Source: Actinomycetota bacterium (GTDB lineage Bacteria; Actinomycetota; Acidimicrobiia; Acidimicrobiales; AC-14). Taken from it: 64,000 bases of DNA. The translations under genes were made by a program, and so were the position numbers. The stretch is taken from assembly GCA_040754375.1 (NCBI GenBank), contig JBFMCT010000002.1, positions 1 through 64,000 of the forward strand, read 5' to 3'. Below the pieces are notes generated by a model that worked only from the letters and a program-made list of their open reading frames with translations, ran no database searches and was not told the DNA's origin. Of this stretch, positions 1 to 8,118 are shown piece by piece; the first letter of the stretch is position 1, and the number at the start of each line of letters is the position of its first letter.

Positions 1-162
1 ACGATCAGCTTTGAGGAGTCGACCTTGCAGCCGCTCCGGTCATACACCGAGCCGAACCGGAAGAACCGACCCGGCGAACCCTACGGAGGCCCGCCACCGG
101 GGTGGTGGACCTACCGAGGAACCCTAAATGTCATACCCCCCTCGGTACGGTGGCCGCCATGA
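1..162 (+). CDS. Possible C-terminal end of an unknown gene (partial)
   Basis: The frame is open from the window edge to a TGA at 160-162, which overlaps the radA ATG (159-161) in an ATGA arrangement typical of coupled genes. The 53 visible residues are rich in Pro, Arg and Trp and match no family I recognise. Third-codon positions are G/C-rich in the first half but less so in the second, so it may be only a chance open frame. The overlap with radA is the main support. Confidence 0.35.
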   Translation, partial: TISFEESTLQPLRSYTEPNRKNRPGEPYGGPPPGWWTYRGTLNVIPPSVRWPP

Positions 163-1730
163 GCCGGGCCAACGCCACGTACAGGTGCTCGGGGTGCGGC
201 GTGCCGTCGCCCCGGTGGGTGGGGCGCTGTGCCGGGTGTGGGGAGTGGGGCACCCTGGGCGAGGAGGCTCCGCCGATCGCCGAGGGCCGGGCGTGGGTGG
301 CGACCGTGCATGAGCCCGAGCCCATCGGCCAGGTGAGCGCCGGGTTGTGGGCGCCCGCTCCGACGGGCGTGGCCGAGGTCGACCGGGTGCTGGGCGGCGG
401 GCTCGTCCCCGGGTCGGTGACCCTGCTGGGCGGCGAGCCCGGGATCGGCAAGTCGACCCTTCTCCTGCAGGTGCTGGCCGGCTTGGCCCGCGACCGGCGG
501 TGCCTGCTGGTGGCCGCCGAGGAGTCGCCCCAGCAGGTGCGCCTGCGGGCCGAGCGGCTAAAGGGCTGGTGCCTGAACCCTCCTCAGGCGGCCGACAGCC
601 CTGTTCGCGGCTCAGCTGAAAGGCGCTGGTCAGAGGCAGGTCGGGCGCCTCTGCGCGTCGCGCCGAACACGAAAGACACCAGCCTCTTGGAGACGGTCTC
701 GCCCGACTTGTGGGTGGTGGCCGAAGCCGACCTGGCCACGGTGCTGGAGCGGGTCAGCCAGGTCGAGCCCCGCTTCTTGGTGATCGACTCGGTGCAGGCC
801 CTCTCCGACGGTGGGGTGAGCGGGGCCGCCGGGTCGGTGAGCCAGGTCCGCCACTGTGCCCACCAGCTCGTGCGCCTGGCCAAAGAGCGCACGATCTCGA
901 CCGTCCTGGTCGGCCACGTCACCAAGGACGGCAGCCTGGCCGGTCCCCGGGTGCTCGAGCACATGGTCGACACGGTGCTGTCGTTCTCCGGCGACCGCCA
1001 CCACGCCCTGCGCCTGCTGCGGGCCGTAAAGCACCGCTTCGGCCCCACCAGCGAGGTGGGCCTGTTCGAGATGGGTGAGGGCGGCCTCGAAGGGGTCGAC
1101 GACGCCGGCCACCTGTTCCTGGCCGACCGGCTCCCAGGGGTGGCCGGGTCGGTGGTCGTCCCCGCGATCGACGGCAACCGCCCGCTGATGGTCGAGCTCC
1201 AGGCCCTGGTGGTGCCCGCCCCCCAGGGTGCACCTCCTAGGCGGTCGGCCCAGGGCGTCGACGGCGGCCGGTTGGCCCTGCTGCTGGCCGTGCTCGACCG
1301 GCGCTCGGGCGTGCGCACGCCGGGGTGCGACGTCTACGCCATGGCCGCCGGCGGGGCACGCGTGACCGACCCCGGGGCCGACCTGCCGCTGGCGCTGGCC
1401 GTGGCTTCGTCGGCCTGCAACCGGCCGTTGCCCCCCGACCTGGTGGCTTGCGGCGAGGTGGGCCTGGGGGGCGAGCTGCGCCAGGTACCCCATCTGGGCC
1501 GGCGGATGGCCGAGGCCGCCCGCCTCGGGTTCCGGTCCGCCCTGGTGCCCGCGTCGGCGCCCGAGCCGCCCCCGGGCATGGTCGCCATGAGGGCGTCGAC
1601 CTTGAGCGACGCCCTCGGCCTGGCCGGCCTCGACGCCCGCCAGGTCGGCCTCCAAGTCGCGGGGGCGGGCCGGAGTTCGAGCGGTCGAGGGACGCCAACC
1701 CCGGTGCAATGGGGGCGGCAGAGGCGCTAG
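159..1730 (+). CDS. radA: DNA repair protein RadA, with an unusual internal insertion
   Basis: RadA is a RecA-like ATPase (523 aa here) that drives branch migration during recombinational repair. An N-terminal zinc finger uses C10, C13, C24 and C27. Walker A is GGEPGIGKST at 91-100, Walker B is FLVIDSVQAL, and a Lon-like domain forms the C-terminal third. The RadA signature KNRFG reads KHRFG here. Residues about 135-178 are an extra segment between the Walker A part and the Walker B strand, where relatives run straight from the AERL region into the SPDLW-type region; see the repeat entry. The ATG at 159 is chosen because the zinc finger starts 9 residues later; an upstream frame to 102 adds nothing family-like. 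disA follows after 9 bp, as in mycobacteria. Confidence 0.93.
   Translation: MSRANATYRCSGCGVPSPRWVGRCAGCGEWGTLGEEAPPIAEGRAWVATVHEPEPIGQVSAGLWAPAPTGVAEVDRVLGGGLVPGSVTLLGGEPGIGKSTLLLQVLAGLARDRRCLLVAAEESPQQVRLRAERLKGWCLNPPQAADSPVRGSAERRWSEAGRAPLRVAPNTKDTSLLETVSPDLWVVAEADLATVLERVSQVEPRFLVIDSVQALSDGGVSGAAGSVSQVRHCAHQLVRLAKERTISTVLVGHVTKDGSLAGPRVLEHMVDTVLSFSGDRHHALRLLRAVKHRFGPTSEVGLFEMGEGGLEGVDDAGHLFLADRLPGVAGSVVVPAIDGNRPLMVELQALVVPAPQGAPPRRSAQGVDGGRLALLLAVLDRRSGVRTPGCDVYAMAAGGARVTDPGADLPLALAVASSACNRPLPPDLVACGEVGLGGELRQVPHLGRRMAEAARLGFRSALVPASAPEPPPGMVAMRASTLSDALGLAGLDARQVGLQVAGAGRSSSGRGTPTPVQWGRQRR
561..692 (+). repeat. In-frame insertion in radA with terminal inverted repeat
   Basis: About 132 bp (44 codons) interrupts the conserved RadA core without breaking the frame. 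GGCTGGTG at 564-571 and its exact complement CACCAGCC at 677-684 lie near the two ends. An internal perfect 7-bp inverted repeat, CAGAGGC/GCCTCTG, suggests a second stem. Codon choice is less GC3-biased than the flanks, with codons such as AAA, GAA, CCT and GTT. This resembles in-frame palindromic elements known in other bacteria, but I see no second full copy in the window. The exact borders are uncertain by a few codons. Confidence 0.5.
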
Positions 1731-1739
1731 CATTCCAGC

Positions 1740-2813
1740 GTGCCTTCCAGGCGGCATCTGGCGTTCACCGACGCTCTGGCGGCGGTGGCGCCCGGTACTG
1801 CGCTCCGGGAAGGGCTCGACCGCATCCTCCAGGGCAACCGTGGCGCGCTCGTCGTCATAGGCGACGGCCCCGAGGTGCTGGCCATCTGCTCGGGCGGTTT
1901 CTTGCTCGACGCCGAGTTCACGCCCCCCCGCCTGTCCGAACTGGCCAAGATGGACGGCGCCATCATCTTGGCCGCGGATGCCAGCCGTATCGCCCGGGCC
2001 AACGTCCACCTCGTGCCCAACCCCAACGTGCCCACGTCCGAGACGGGCACCCGCCACCGTACGGCTGAGCGGGTGGCCCGTTCGATCGGTGTGCCGGTGG
2101 TGTCGGTCTCCGAGGACATGGCCGTCATCGCCGTCTACCACGGCGACGTCAAGCACCCGCTGGAGCCCTCGGCCCGGCTGCTCAACCGGGCCAACCAGGC
2201 CCTCCAGACCCTGGAGCGCTACAAGAACCGGCTCGACACGGTGTCAGGCGAGCTGTCAGCCCTCGAGGTGGAAGACCTGGTGACCGTGCGCGAGGTGGTC
2301 GTCGCCCTCCAGCGGGCCGAGATGGTCCGACGGATCGCCGAGGAGATCCGCGACTACATCATCGAGCTGGGCACCGATGGCCGCCTCGTACGCCTCCAGC
2401 TCGTCGAGCTCATGGGTGGCGTCGAAGACGACCGCCGCCTGGTGATCAAGGACTACTTCCAGGTGGCCGACGACTGGCAGCTGAGCCAGGCCATGGCTGC
2501 GCTGGCGGAGATGAGCACCGAAGACCTGCTCGACCTCAAGTTGGTGACGGCCGTCCTCCGTCTCCCGGTCGAGGCTTCCGACGTGGAGATCAGCCTCCAG
2601 CCACGCGGCTACCGCATCCTGTCGCGGATCCCCCGCCTGCCCGACGTGGTGATCGAGCGGGTTGTGGAGCACTTCGGTTCGCTCCAGAAGATCCTGCGGG
2701 CCACGGTCGACGACCTCGACGAGGTCGAGGGGATCGGTGAGACGCGGGCGCGGGCCATCAAGGAAGGGCTGTCCCGGCTGGCCGAGAGCAGCATCCTCGA
2801 CCGCTACGGCTGA
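1740..2813 (+). CDS. disA: DNA integrity scanning protein DisA, diadenylate cyclase
   Basis: DisA makes cyclic di-AMP from two ATP and links second-messenger level to DNA structure. The 357-aa length fits the family. The N-terminal DAC domain carries the DGA motif and the GTRHRTAER motif, both needed for catalysis. A helical spine follows, and a C-terminal helix-hairpin-helix (GIGETRARAI) binds branched DNA. The start is the GTG at 1740, 9 bp after the radA stop. Pairing with radA fits the RadA-DisA functional link known in Bacillus and mycobacteria. Family assignment is secure. Confidence 0.96.
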   Translation: MPSRRHLAFTDALAAVAPGTALREGLDRILQGNRGALVVIGDGPEVLAICSGGFLLDAEFTPPRLSELAKMDGAIILAADASRIARANVHLVPNPNVPTSETGTRHRTAERVARSIGVPVVSVSEDMAVIAVYHGDVKHPLEPSARLLNRANQALQTLERYKNRLDTVSGELSALEVEDLVTVREVVVALQRAEMVRRIAEEIRDYIIELGTDGRLVRLQLVELMGGVEDDRRLVIKDYFQVADDWQLSQAMAALAEMSTEDLLDLKLVTAVLRLPVEASDVEISLQPRGYRILSRIPRLPDVVIERVVEHFGSLQKILRATVDDLDEVEGIGETRARAIKEGLSRLAESSILDRYG

Positions 2814-2900
2814 TCGCCGGCCGCGCCGGCAAGTTGTCGTTGGTCGGCATTCCTGGCACTCTGGTTGTTGTCCCGTTGTTGTCTCGTTCCTGGGAGATCC

Positions 2901-3380
2901 ATGTCCTTCGATGTCGGTGACAAGGTCGTCTACCCGCACCACGGCGCAGCTGTCATCGAAAAGAGGGAGACGAAGGACTGGTTCGGCGCAGACCGCGAGT
3001 ACCTCGTCCTCAAGCTCGCGTACGGCGACCTGACCCTCAGCGTCCCGGCCGACAACACCGAGGCCATAGGCCTGCGGGAGGTCATCAACGACGAGGAGGT
3101 CGAGGAGGTGTTCGCCGTCCTCCGCAAGAAGGAGGCCCGGATGCCGACGAACTGGTCCCGTCGCTTCAAGAACCACGTCGAGAAGCTGAAGTCGGGTGAC
3201 ATCTACCAGGTGGCCGAGGTCGTGCGGAACCTGTCCATCCGCGAGAAGGACAAGGGCCTTTCCGCGGGCGAGAAGCGCATGCTGACCAAGGCCCGCCAGA
3301 TACTGGTGTCCGAGCTGACCTTCGCCCTCTCGGTCGACGAGGCCGAGGCCGAGAAGAAGCTCGACGAGGCACTGCCGTAG
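2901..3380 (+). CDS. carD: CarD, RNA polymerase-binding transcription regulator
   Basis: CarD stabilises RNA polymerase open complexes, acting at rRNA and many other promoters. The protein is 159 aa, close to the usual 160 or so. It starts [20 protein letters not shown], the Tudor-like RNAP beta-interaction domain, and a helical DNA-binding C-terminal domain contains the conserved NWSRRFK-type segment. ATG 2901 is used; an in-frame extension upstream lacks family similarity. The 87 bp before it contain a short GCCGGC-CGC-GCCGGC hairpin after disA. carD-ispD-ispF order matches mycobacteria. Confidence 0.96.
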   Translation: MSFDVGDKVVYPHHGAAVIEKRETKDWFGADREYLVLKLAYGDLTLSVPADNTEAIGLREVINDEEVEEVFAVLRKKEARMPTNWSRRFKNHVEKLKSGDIYQVAEVVRNLSIREKDKGLSAGEKRMLTKARQILVSELTFALSVDEAEAEKKLDEALP

Positions 3381-3394
3381 GACCCGTCTGGGCG

Positions 3395-3997
3395 GTGGTG
3401 GTCGCGGCCGGCTCCGGTAGCCGGTTCGGCGCCCGCAAGCAGTACGAGCTGCTCGACGGCCGGCGCGTGGTCGACTGGTCGGTGGCCGCGGCGCGAGCGG
3501 TGGCCCACGGCGTGGTGCTGGTCGTACCGGCCGACAGGTCGACCGAGGCCGAGCCCTCGGTCGACGCCGTCGTGGCCGGGGGTGCGACGCGCTCGGAGTC
3601 GGTGCGGGCCGGACTGGCCGTGGTGCCCGCCGAAGCCGAGGTCGTGGTGGTCCACGACGCCGCCCGTCCCTGGGCTACACCCGAACTGTTCAGGGCCGTG
3701 GTCGCCGCCTTGGCGGGTGCCGACGGGGCCGTGCCGGGGGTGCCGGTTACCGACACGGTCAAGCGGGTCAGCGGCAGCCTGGTCACCTCCACCTTGGAAC
3801 GGTCCGAGCTCGTGGCCGTGCAGACCCCCCAGGCCTTCCGGGCGGCCGCCCTGCGCCGGGCCCACGCCCAGGGGGCCGACGCCACCGACGACGCCGCCCT
3901 GGTCGAGGCGGACGGCGGGGTGGTGGTGATCGTCCCCGGCGAGGCGGGCAACCGAAAGGTCACCAACGCGTCCGACCTGGGGCCAGGACGGCCGTGA
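3395..3997 (+). CDS. ispD: 2-C-methyl-D-erythritol 4-phosphate cytidylyltransferase
   Basis: IspD transfers CMP from CTP to MEP in the non-mevalonate isoprenoid pathway. The nucleotide-binding motif VAAGSGSRFGARKQ opens the protein, and VVHDAARPW and TDTVK motifs follow. Its length of 200 aa is slightly short because the first usable codon, GTG 3395, lies just inside the first beta strand; residues matching the family (VWAV) can be read immediately upstream but no standard start is there. The stop overlaps the ispF start (GTGA), so the two are likely translated together. Confidence 0.93.
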   Translation: MVVAAGSGSRFGARKQYELLDGRRVVDWSVAAARAVAHGVVLVVPADRSTEAEPSVDAVVAGGATRSESVRAGLAVVPAEAEVVVVHDAARPWATPELFRAVVAALAGADGAVPGVPVTDTVKRVSGSLVTSTLERSELVAVQTPQAFRAAALRRAHAQGADATDDAALVEADGGVVVIVPGEAGNRKVTNASDLGPGRP

Positions 3998-4500
3998 GCC
4001 GCCACCGGGTCGGCATGGGCTTCGACGTCCATCCCTTCGCGCTCGCCGGGGCCGGGCGGATGCTCGTGCTCGGGGGCGTGGAGTTCCCCGAGGGCCGGCC
4101 CCTCTCGGGCCACAGCGACGCCGACGTCGTGGCTCACGCGGTGGCCGACGCCCTGCTGGGGGCGGCCGGGCTGGGCGACCTGGGCCGGCACTTCCCCGAC
4201 ACCGACCCCGAATGGGCGGGGGCCGACAGCATGGGCTTGCTCGGAAGAGCGGTGGTCCTCGTCGGCCAGGCCGGCTGGGAACCGGTCAACGTCGACTGCA
4301 AGGTCGTGCTCGAGAACCCCCGGCTGGCCCCGCGCCGTGAGGAGATGGAGGAGCGGCTCTCGGCCGCCGTCGGCGCCCCGGTCACCGTCGGGGGAAAGCG
4401 GGCCGAGGGCCTGGGTGCGCTGGGCCGGGCTGAGGGCATCGCCTGCTGGGCCGTCGCCCTGCTGGAGCAGCGAGACGGCGAAGCCGGCGAGAGTGGCTGA
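3994..4500 (+). CDS. ispF: 2-C-methyl-D-erythritol 2,4-cyclodiphosphate synthase
   Basis: IspF cyclises CDP-ME 2-phosphate to MEcPP, two steps after IspD in the MEP pathway. The metal-binding GFDVHPF motif, the LSGHSDADV motif and HFPDTDPEW are all present, with a normal length of 168 aa. The GTG start at 3994 overlaps the ispD stop, and its own stop overlaps the rlmB GTG at 4493. ispE is not adjacent. Confidence 0.96.
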   Translation: MSRHRVGMGFDVHPFALAGAGRMLVLGGVEFPEGRPLSGHSDADVVAHAVADALLGAAGLGDLGRHFPDTDPEWAGADSMGLLGRAVVLVGQAGWEPVNVDCKVVLENPRLAPRREEMEERLSAAVGAPVTVGGKRAEGLGALGRAEGIACWAVALLEQRDGEAGESG

Positions 4501-5509
4501 CGGCGGCCGCCCACCCCGCCGGAAAGGCAGCCAGGACCGCCAGGGCGGCCAGGGCCGCCCGCCGGCCGGGGGCCGGGGAACGGGCCGGGCCAGGCCTCCC
4601 GCGCCCCCGTCGACCCGTGGTGGCAGCAACCGGGGCGCCCGGGGAGGGCGGGCCGGGGAGAGCGAGGGGAGCGGGGGTCGACGCTTCGGTTCGGGCCGCG
4701 GGACCAGAGGGGGACCGCCCACGGGCCGGGCCCGGTCCCGGTCCGAGGAGAAGGGCCTGGGCGGCGAGCAGGTCGAGGGCCGCCAGGCGGTGGCCGAGCT
4801 GCTGGCCGCTGGTCGGCGGCGGGTGCGCGAGGTATGGCTGGCCGAGGACCTCAGTCCCGCGCCGGTGATCGACGAGATCGTGGGGCTGGCCGAGCAGAAG
4901 CGAACGGCCGTGCGGTGGGTGCCCCGGGGACGCATTGACGCCGCCGCCCGTACCGAGGCCCCCCAGGGGGTGCTGGCCCGGGCCGAGCCCCTGGCCGAGG
5001 TCGACTTCGAGGACCTGTGCCGCTCGGGCCCTGGCGGTGAGCCCCCCTTCCTGCTCGCCCTCGACGGGGTCACCGACCCCCAGAACCTGGGGGCCCTGCT
5101 GCGTACGGCCGAAGCCGCAGGTGTCACCGGGGTGGTCCTGGGCCGCCACCGGGCCGTCCACGTGACCCCGGCCGTAACCAAGGCAGCCGCCGGCGCCGTG
5201 GAGCACCTGCCTATGGCCGTGGTGGGCGGCATCCCCGCGGCCGTGGCCCGCGCCCGGGAGCTCGGGCTGTGGACGGTCGGTCTGGTGGCCGACGGAGGCG
5301 AGGACCTCTTCTCGACCAGCTTGGGCGACGGTCCGGTCATGGCCGTGCTGGGGGCCGAGGGCCCGGGGTTGTCCCGGCTCGTCCGCCAGCGGTGCGACGT
5401 GCTCGTGTCGATCCCGCTCCGGGGCCGGCTGGCCTCGCTCAACGTCGCCGCGGCGGGCGCCGTGAGCCTGTTCGAGCTCGCCCGCCAGCGGGGCCCGGCC
5501 CGTTCCTGA
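4493..5509 (+). CDS. rlmB: TrmH-family 23S rRNA 2'-O-methyltransferase (RlmB type)
   Basis: A SpoU/TrmH-class enzyme that methylates a ribose 2'-OH on RNA using SAM; RlmB acts on G2251 of 23S rRNA. The substrate-binding domain begins at about residue 88 (VEGRQAV), and the knotted SPOUT domain carries DPQNLGALLRTAEAAG, GAEGPGLS and SIPLRG...SLNVAAA motifs. GTG 4493 overlaps the ispF stop and gives 338 aa. The first 85 or so residues are a low-complexity Arg/Gly/Ser/Pro tail, probably disordered and RNA-binding, longer than in Escherichia coli. The exact RNA target is inferred from the family. Confidence 0.88.
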   Translation: MADGGRPPRRKGSQDRQGGQGRPPAGGRGTGRARPPAPPSTRGGSNRGARGGRAGESEGSGGRRFGSGRGTRGGPPTGRARSRSEEKGLGGEQVEGRQAVAELLAAGRRRVREVWLAEDLSPAPVIDEIVGLAEQKRTAVRWVPRGRIDAAARTEAPQGVLARAEPLAEVDFEDLCRSGPGGEPPFLLALDGVTDPQNLGALLRTAEAAGVTGVVLGRHRAVHVTPAVTKAAAGAVEHLPMAVVGGIPAAVARARELGLWTVGLVADGGEDLFSTSLGDGPVMAVLGAEGPGLSRLVRQRCDVLVSIPLRGRLASLNVAAAGAVSLFELARQRGPARS

Positions 5510-5540
5510 CCGATTTCTGCGCGAACCGACGGCGCGGCCA

Positions 5541-5569
5541 TTGACACGCGGAGTGACGGTATGTAGAAC
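5541..5569 (+). promoter_or_regulatory. Sigma-70-type promoter of the SigH-like gene
   Basis: TTGACA at 5541-5546 is a perfect -35 hexamer and TAGAAC at 5564-5569 a fair -10, separated by exactly 17 bp. It lies about 75 bp before the sigma-factor ATG, in a 135-bp gap following rlmB, so this gene likely has its own transcript. Confidence 0.7.
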
Positions 5570-5644
5570 AGTCAGGTCGCCTCTAGGCAGAAATCACATA
5601 CCGACCCGCCGCAGCCTCCGCCGCACCATCGAGGAGCACCCTGA

Positions 5645-6310
5645 ATGCCGGAAACCCACCTGGAGCACCCTCGGTACGCCGTCTCCGACGACGAGCTGGT
5701 CGAGCTGTTCCACCAAGGCGAGGTCCAGGCCCTCAACCAGCTCTTGGAGCGCTACCGCCGGTTCGCCCGGGCCAAGGCCCGCTGCTACTTCCTCGTGGGG
5801 GCCGACTTCGACGACATCGAGCAGGAAGGCATGATCGGGCTCTTCAAGGCCGTCCGTGACTTCCGGCCCGACCGCCAGGCGTCGTTCCGGGCCTTCGCCG
5901 AGCTGTGCATCACCCGCCAGATCATCACGGCCATCAAGACGGCCACCCGCCAGAAGCACCAGCCGCTCAACCGTTACGTGTCGCTGTCGGGCCTGCGGGT
6001 CATCGACGACCCGGCCGAGTGGTGGGTGGAGGAGCTGCTCGACGACCACCACGTGCCCGACCCGGCCGACGAAGTGGTCTCGGGCGAAGGCATGGCGGCT
6101 ATGGAGGCGATGATGGCGGCCATGCTGTCGAACCTCGAGGTGGACGTGCTACGGCTCTACCTCGAAGGACGTTCTTACCAGGAGATCGGCGTTCTGCTGG
6201 GCCGGCATGTGAAGTCGATCGACAACGCCCTCCAGCGCATCAAGCGCAAGTTGGAGGCCCATCTCAGCTCTCGCGACTCCGACCAGCTCGAAGTCGTGGC
6301 GGTGGCCTGA
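5645..6310 (+). CDS. RNA polymerase sigma factor, SigH/Spo0H-like
   Basis: A 221-aa sigma-70 family protein. Region 2 (about residues 20-90) contains the core-binding DFDDIEQEGMIGLFKAVRDF segment, and region 4 (about 155-210) ends in a helix-turn-helix with RSYQEIGVLLGRHVKSIDNA. It resembles the SigH/SigF-like group seen next to rlmB in Gram-positives, including Spo0H of Bacillus. A SD-like GAGGAG precedes the ATG and a consensus promoter lies upstream. No anti-sigma factor gene is adjacent. The regulon cannot be told from sequence. Confidence 0.9.
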   Translation: MPETHLEHPRYAVSDDELVELFHQGEVQALNQLLERYRRFARAKARCYFLVGADFDDIEQEGMIGLFKAVRDFRPDRQASFRAFAELCITRQIITAIKTATRQKHQPLNRYVSLSGLRVIDDPAEWWVEELLDDHHVPDPADEVVSGEGMAAMEAMMAAMLSNLEVDVLRLYLEGRSYQEIGVLLGRHVKSIDNALQRIKRKLEAHLSSRDSDQLEVVAVA

Positions 6311-6336
6311 CCAGGAAGTTCCCGGGCCCAGCGGCG

Positions 6337-6410
6337 AGCCGGTGGTCGGATTCGAACCGACGACCTGACGATTACAAGTCGCCTGCGCTACCAGACTGCG
6401 CCACACCGGC
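6337..6410 (-). tRNA. tRNA-Thr (anticodon TGT)
   Basis: On the minus strand a full cloverleaf reads from 6410 to 6337: acceptor GCCGGTG/CACCGGC, D-stem GCGC/GCGC, anticodon stem GGCGA/TCGTC with loop CTTGTAA, and T-arm with GGTTCGAATCC. The anticodon TGT reads ACA. It is 74 nt including the discriminator, and CCA is not encoded. Confidence 0.95.
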
Positions 6411-6492
6411 GAGCGGGCGACGGCCCGTGCTGTGTGACAGGCTAGCCGGGGGATGCTTGAACTCAGAGCTCAGGGGGAGCAACCTGCCCCTA

Positions 6493-6753
6493 ATGGGACT
6501 CAGCGATTGTGAGCGCGCCATCCTCGATTTCGAGCGATCGTGGTGGATGGCACCGGGCTCCAAGACGGCGGCCATCCGTGCCGATCTCGGGCTCTCGCCG
6601 ACCCGCTACTACAAGGTCCTCAACTCCCTCATGACATCGCCTGACGCTTATTCCTACGACCCCCTGCTGGTCCGGCGGCTCCGCCGGGTGCAGGCCGAGC
6701 GCCGGCGGGCACGCGTCGTGGGCCGCCCGGCGATGTACCCGCCGGGACGCTGA
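6493..6753 (+). CDS. DUF3263 domain protein
   Basis: A short protein of 86 aa with the actinobacterial DUF3263 pattern: LSDCERAILDFERSWW, then a helix-turn-helix-like segment containing LGLSPTRYYKVLNSL. Basic residues crowd the C-terminus. Function is not established; the fold suggests DNA binding. ATG 6493 starts exactly at the family's N-terminus. It lies 11 bp before the LytR-C-terminal domain gene, an arrangement common in actinobacteria. Confidence 0.85.
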   Translation: MGLSDCERAILDFERSWWMAPGSKTAAIRADLGLSPTRYYKVLNSLMTSPDAYSYDPLLVRRLRRVQAERRRARVVGRPAMYPPGR

Positions 6754-6764
6754 GGTCAGGGCGG

Positions 6765-7340
6765 GTGGGCGCCGAGCGACCAGGGGGCGCGGCAGCAACC
6801 GGTGCGGGTGGCCGCGGCGTGTTCCTCCTCGGTATCGCCCTGCTGCTGGGGATCGTCCTGCTCCAGAACTTCGACAGCGGCAACCCGCCGTTCGCCGAGC
6901 AGGTGCGCACGGGCCAGACGACGTCCACCACCATCGAGGAAGAGCCTGCCGACCCCGTCGGGCCCACGCCGACCACCCGCCCGGTGCGGCCCCCCGCTGA
7001 TGTCAGGGTGCTGGCGGCCAACGGCACCACCACCTCGGGCCTGGCCGGGCGCACGACCGACATCCTGGGCCAGCAGGGCTACAACGCCCTGGCCCCGCTC
7101 GACGCCACCCGGGTGGTGGAGGCGTCCCAGGTGCAGTACAAAGCCGATTTCGAGGCCGAAGCCCGGGCGCTCGCCCAGTTCCTGGTCCTACCCAACAGCT
7201 CGCTGCGGGTCATGGAGGACACCCCTCCTGTCCCCGAGACCCGCGACGCCGACATCATCGTGGTGATCGGGGCCGACCTGCGCCTGCCCGATGCCACCTC
7301 GGCCCCCACGAGCTCGAGCACCTCGACGACCGTTCGCTAG
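6765..7340 (+). CDS. Membrane-anchored LytR C-terminal domain protein
   Basis: The 191-aa protein has one N-terminal transmembrane helix (about residues 18-36), a Pro/Thr-rich linker, and an extracytoplasmic LytR_C (CPS2A accessory) domain at about 75-175 with VRVLAANGTTTSGLAGRTTD. Such domains accompany LCP-type enzymes that attach polymers to the cell wall; this one has no catalytic LCP domain. A Ser/Thr tail ends the protein. It begins at GTG 6765 and its stop overlaps the otsB GTG by one base. Confidence 0.82.
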   Translation: MGAERPGGAAATGAGGRGVFLLGIALLLGIVLLQNFDSGNPPFAEQVRTGQTTSTTIEEEPADPVGPTPTTRPVRPPADVRVLAANGTTTSGLAGRTTDILGQQGYNALAPLDATRVVEASQVQYKADFEAEARALAQFLVLPNSSLRVMEDTPPVPETRDADIIVVIGADLRLPDATSAPTSSSTSTTVR

Positions 7341-8116
7341 TGGCGGTGGCTCCTCGTGGGGGGTCGATCACGGCCCCCCTGACTGGCGACCCCTTGCGGG
7401 CCGGGGTCTTCTGCGACTTCGACGGCACCCTGGCCCCCATCGTCGAGGACCCCACGACGGCCAGGGCCATCACCGGGGCGGGCGAGGTGTTCGGGGCCCT
7501 GGCCCTGCGCTTCGGCCGGGTGGCGGTCGTGTCGGGCCGGCCCGCGGGCTTCCTACTGGCCCACTTCGCGGTGGAAGGGGTGGAGCTGTGGGGCCTCCAC
7601 GGGCTGGAGACGGTCGAGGAGGGCCGGGTGGTGGCCGCACCTGGTGCCGAGCCGTGGCGTCCGGTGGTGACCTCGACAGCGGCCGCCGCCCGCCGCCAGC
7701 TGGCGGGTGCCGAGGTCGAGGACAAGGGCCTCTCGCTCACCCTCCACTACCGGCGCCGGCCCGACCAGGAGCGAGCCGTCTCGGCGTGGGCCGCGGCCGC
7801 GGCCGAGAGCACGGGGCTGGAGGTCCACCCCGCCCGCAGGTCGGTGGAGCTGCGCCCACCTGTCCCTCACGGCAAGGGGACGACCGTGACCACTCTGGCC
7901 GCCGGGTTGGCGGCCGCCTGCTTCGCAGGCGACGACTGGGGTGACCTGGAGGCCTTCGAGGCCCTCGACCGGCTGGCCGAGCAGGCCGAGTTCACCGCCG
8001 TCAAGGTGGGGGTGGACAGCCCCGAGGCGCCCGCCCCCCTGCTGGCCGGGGCCGACGTGGTGGTCGACGGCCCTGCGGGCGTGCTCGCCTTCCTGCGGGA
8101 CCTGGTGGCCGGGTAG
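7340..8116 (+). CDS. otsB: Trehalose-6-phosphate phosphatase
   Basis: OtsB dephosphorylates trehalose-6-phosphate in the cytoplasm, the second step of the OtsAB pathway. It is a HAD-superfamily protein of 258 aa: motif I is FCDFDGTLAPI with the nucleophile Asp, motif II is VVSGRP, and motif IV is GDDWGDLEAFEAL. The start overlaps the previous stop (TAGTG). otsA lies convergent with only 2 bp between stops, so the two pathway genes are not co-transcribed. Confidence 0.92.
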   Translation: MAVAPRGGSITAPLTGDPLRAGVFCDFDGTLAPIVEDPTTARAITGAGEVFGALALRFGRVAVVSGRPAGFLLAHFAVEGVELWGLHGLETVEEGRVVAAPGAEPWRPVVTSTAAAARRQLAGAEVEDKGLSLTLHYRRRPDQERAVSAWAAAAAESTGLEVHPARRSVELRPPVPHGKGTTVTTLAAGLAAACFAGDDWGDLEAFEALDRLAEQAEFTAVKVGVDSPEAPAPLLAGADVVVDGPAGVLAFLRDLVAG

Positions 8117-8118
8117 GC

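Noticed and set aside
561-692. Intein or group II intron in radA
   Set aside because: At about 44 codons it is far too short for an intein, lacks splice-site residues, and has no intron structure.
630-2156. A minus-strand open frame over radA and disA
   Set aside because: His/Gly/Gln-rich shadow without motifs; opposite two conserved genes.
3166-5547. A minus-strand open frame across ispD, ispF and rlmB
   Set aside because: Ser/Arg/Pro-rich composition without family resemblance; the plus strand carries three well-defined genes with overlapping starts and stops.
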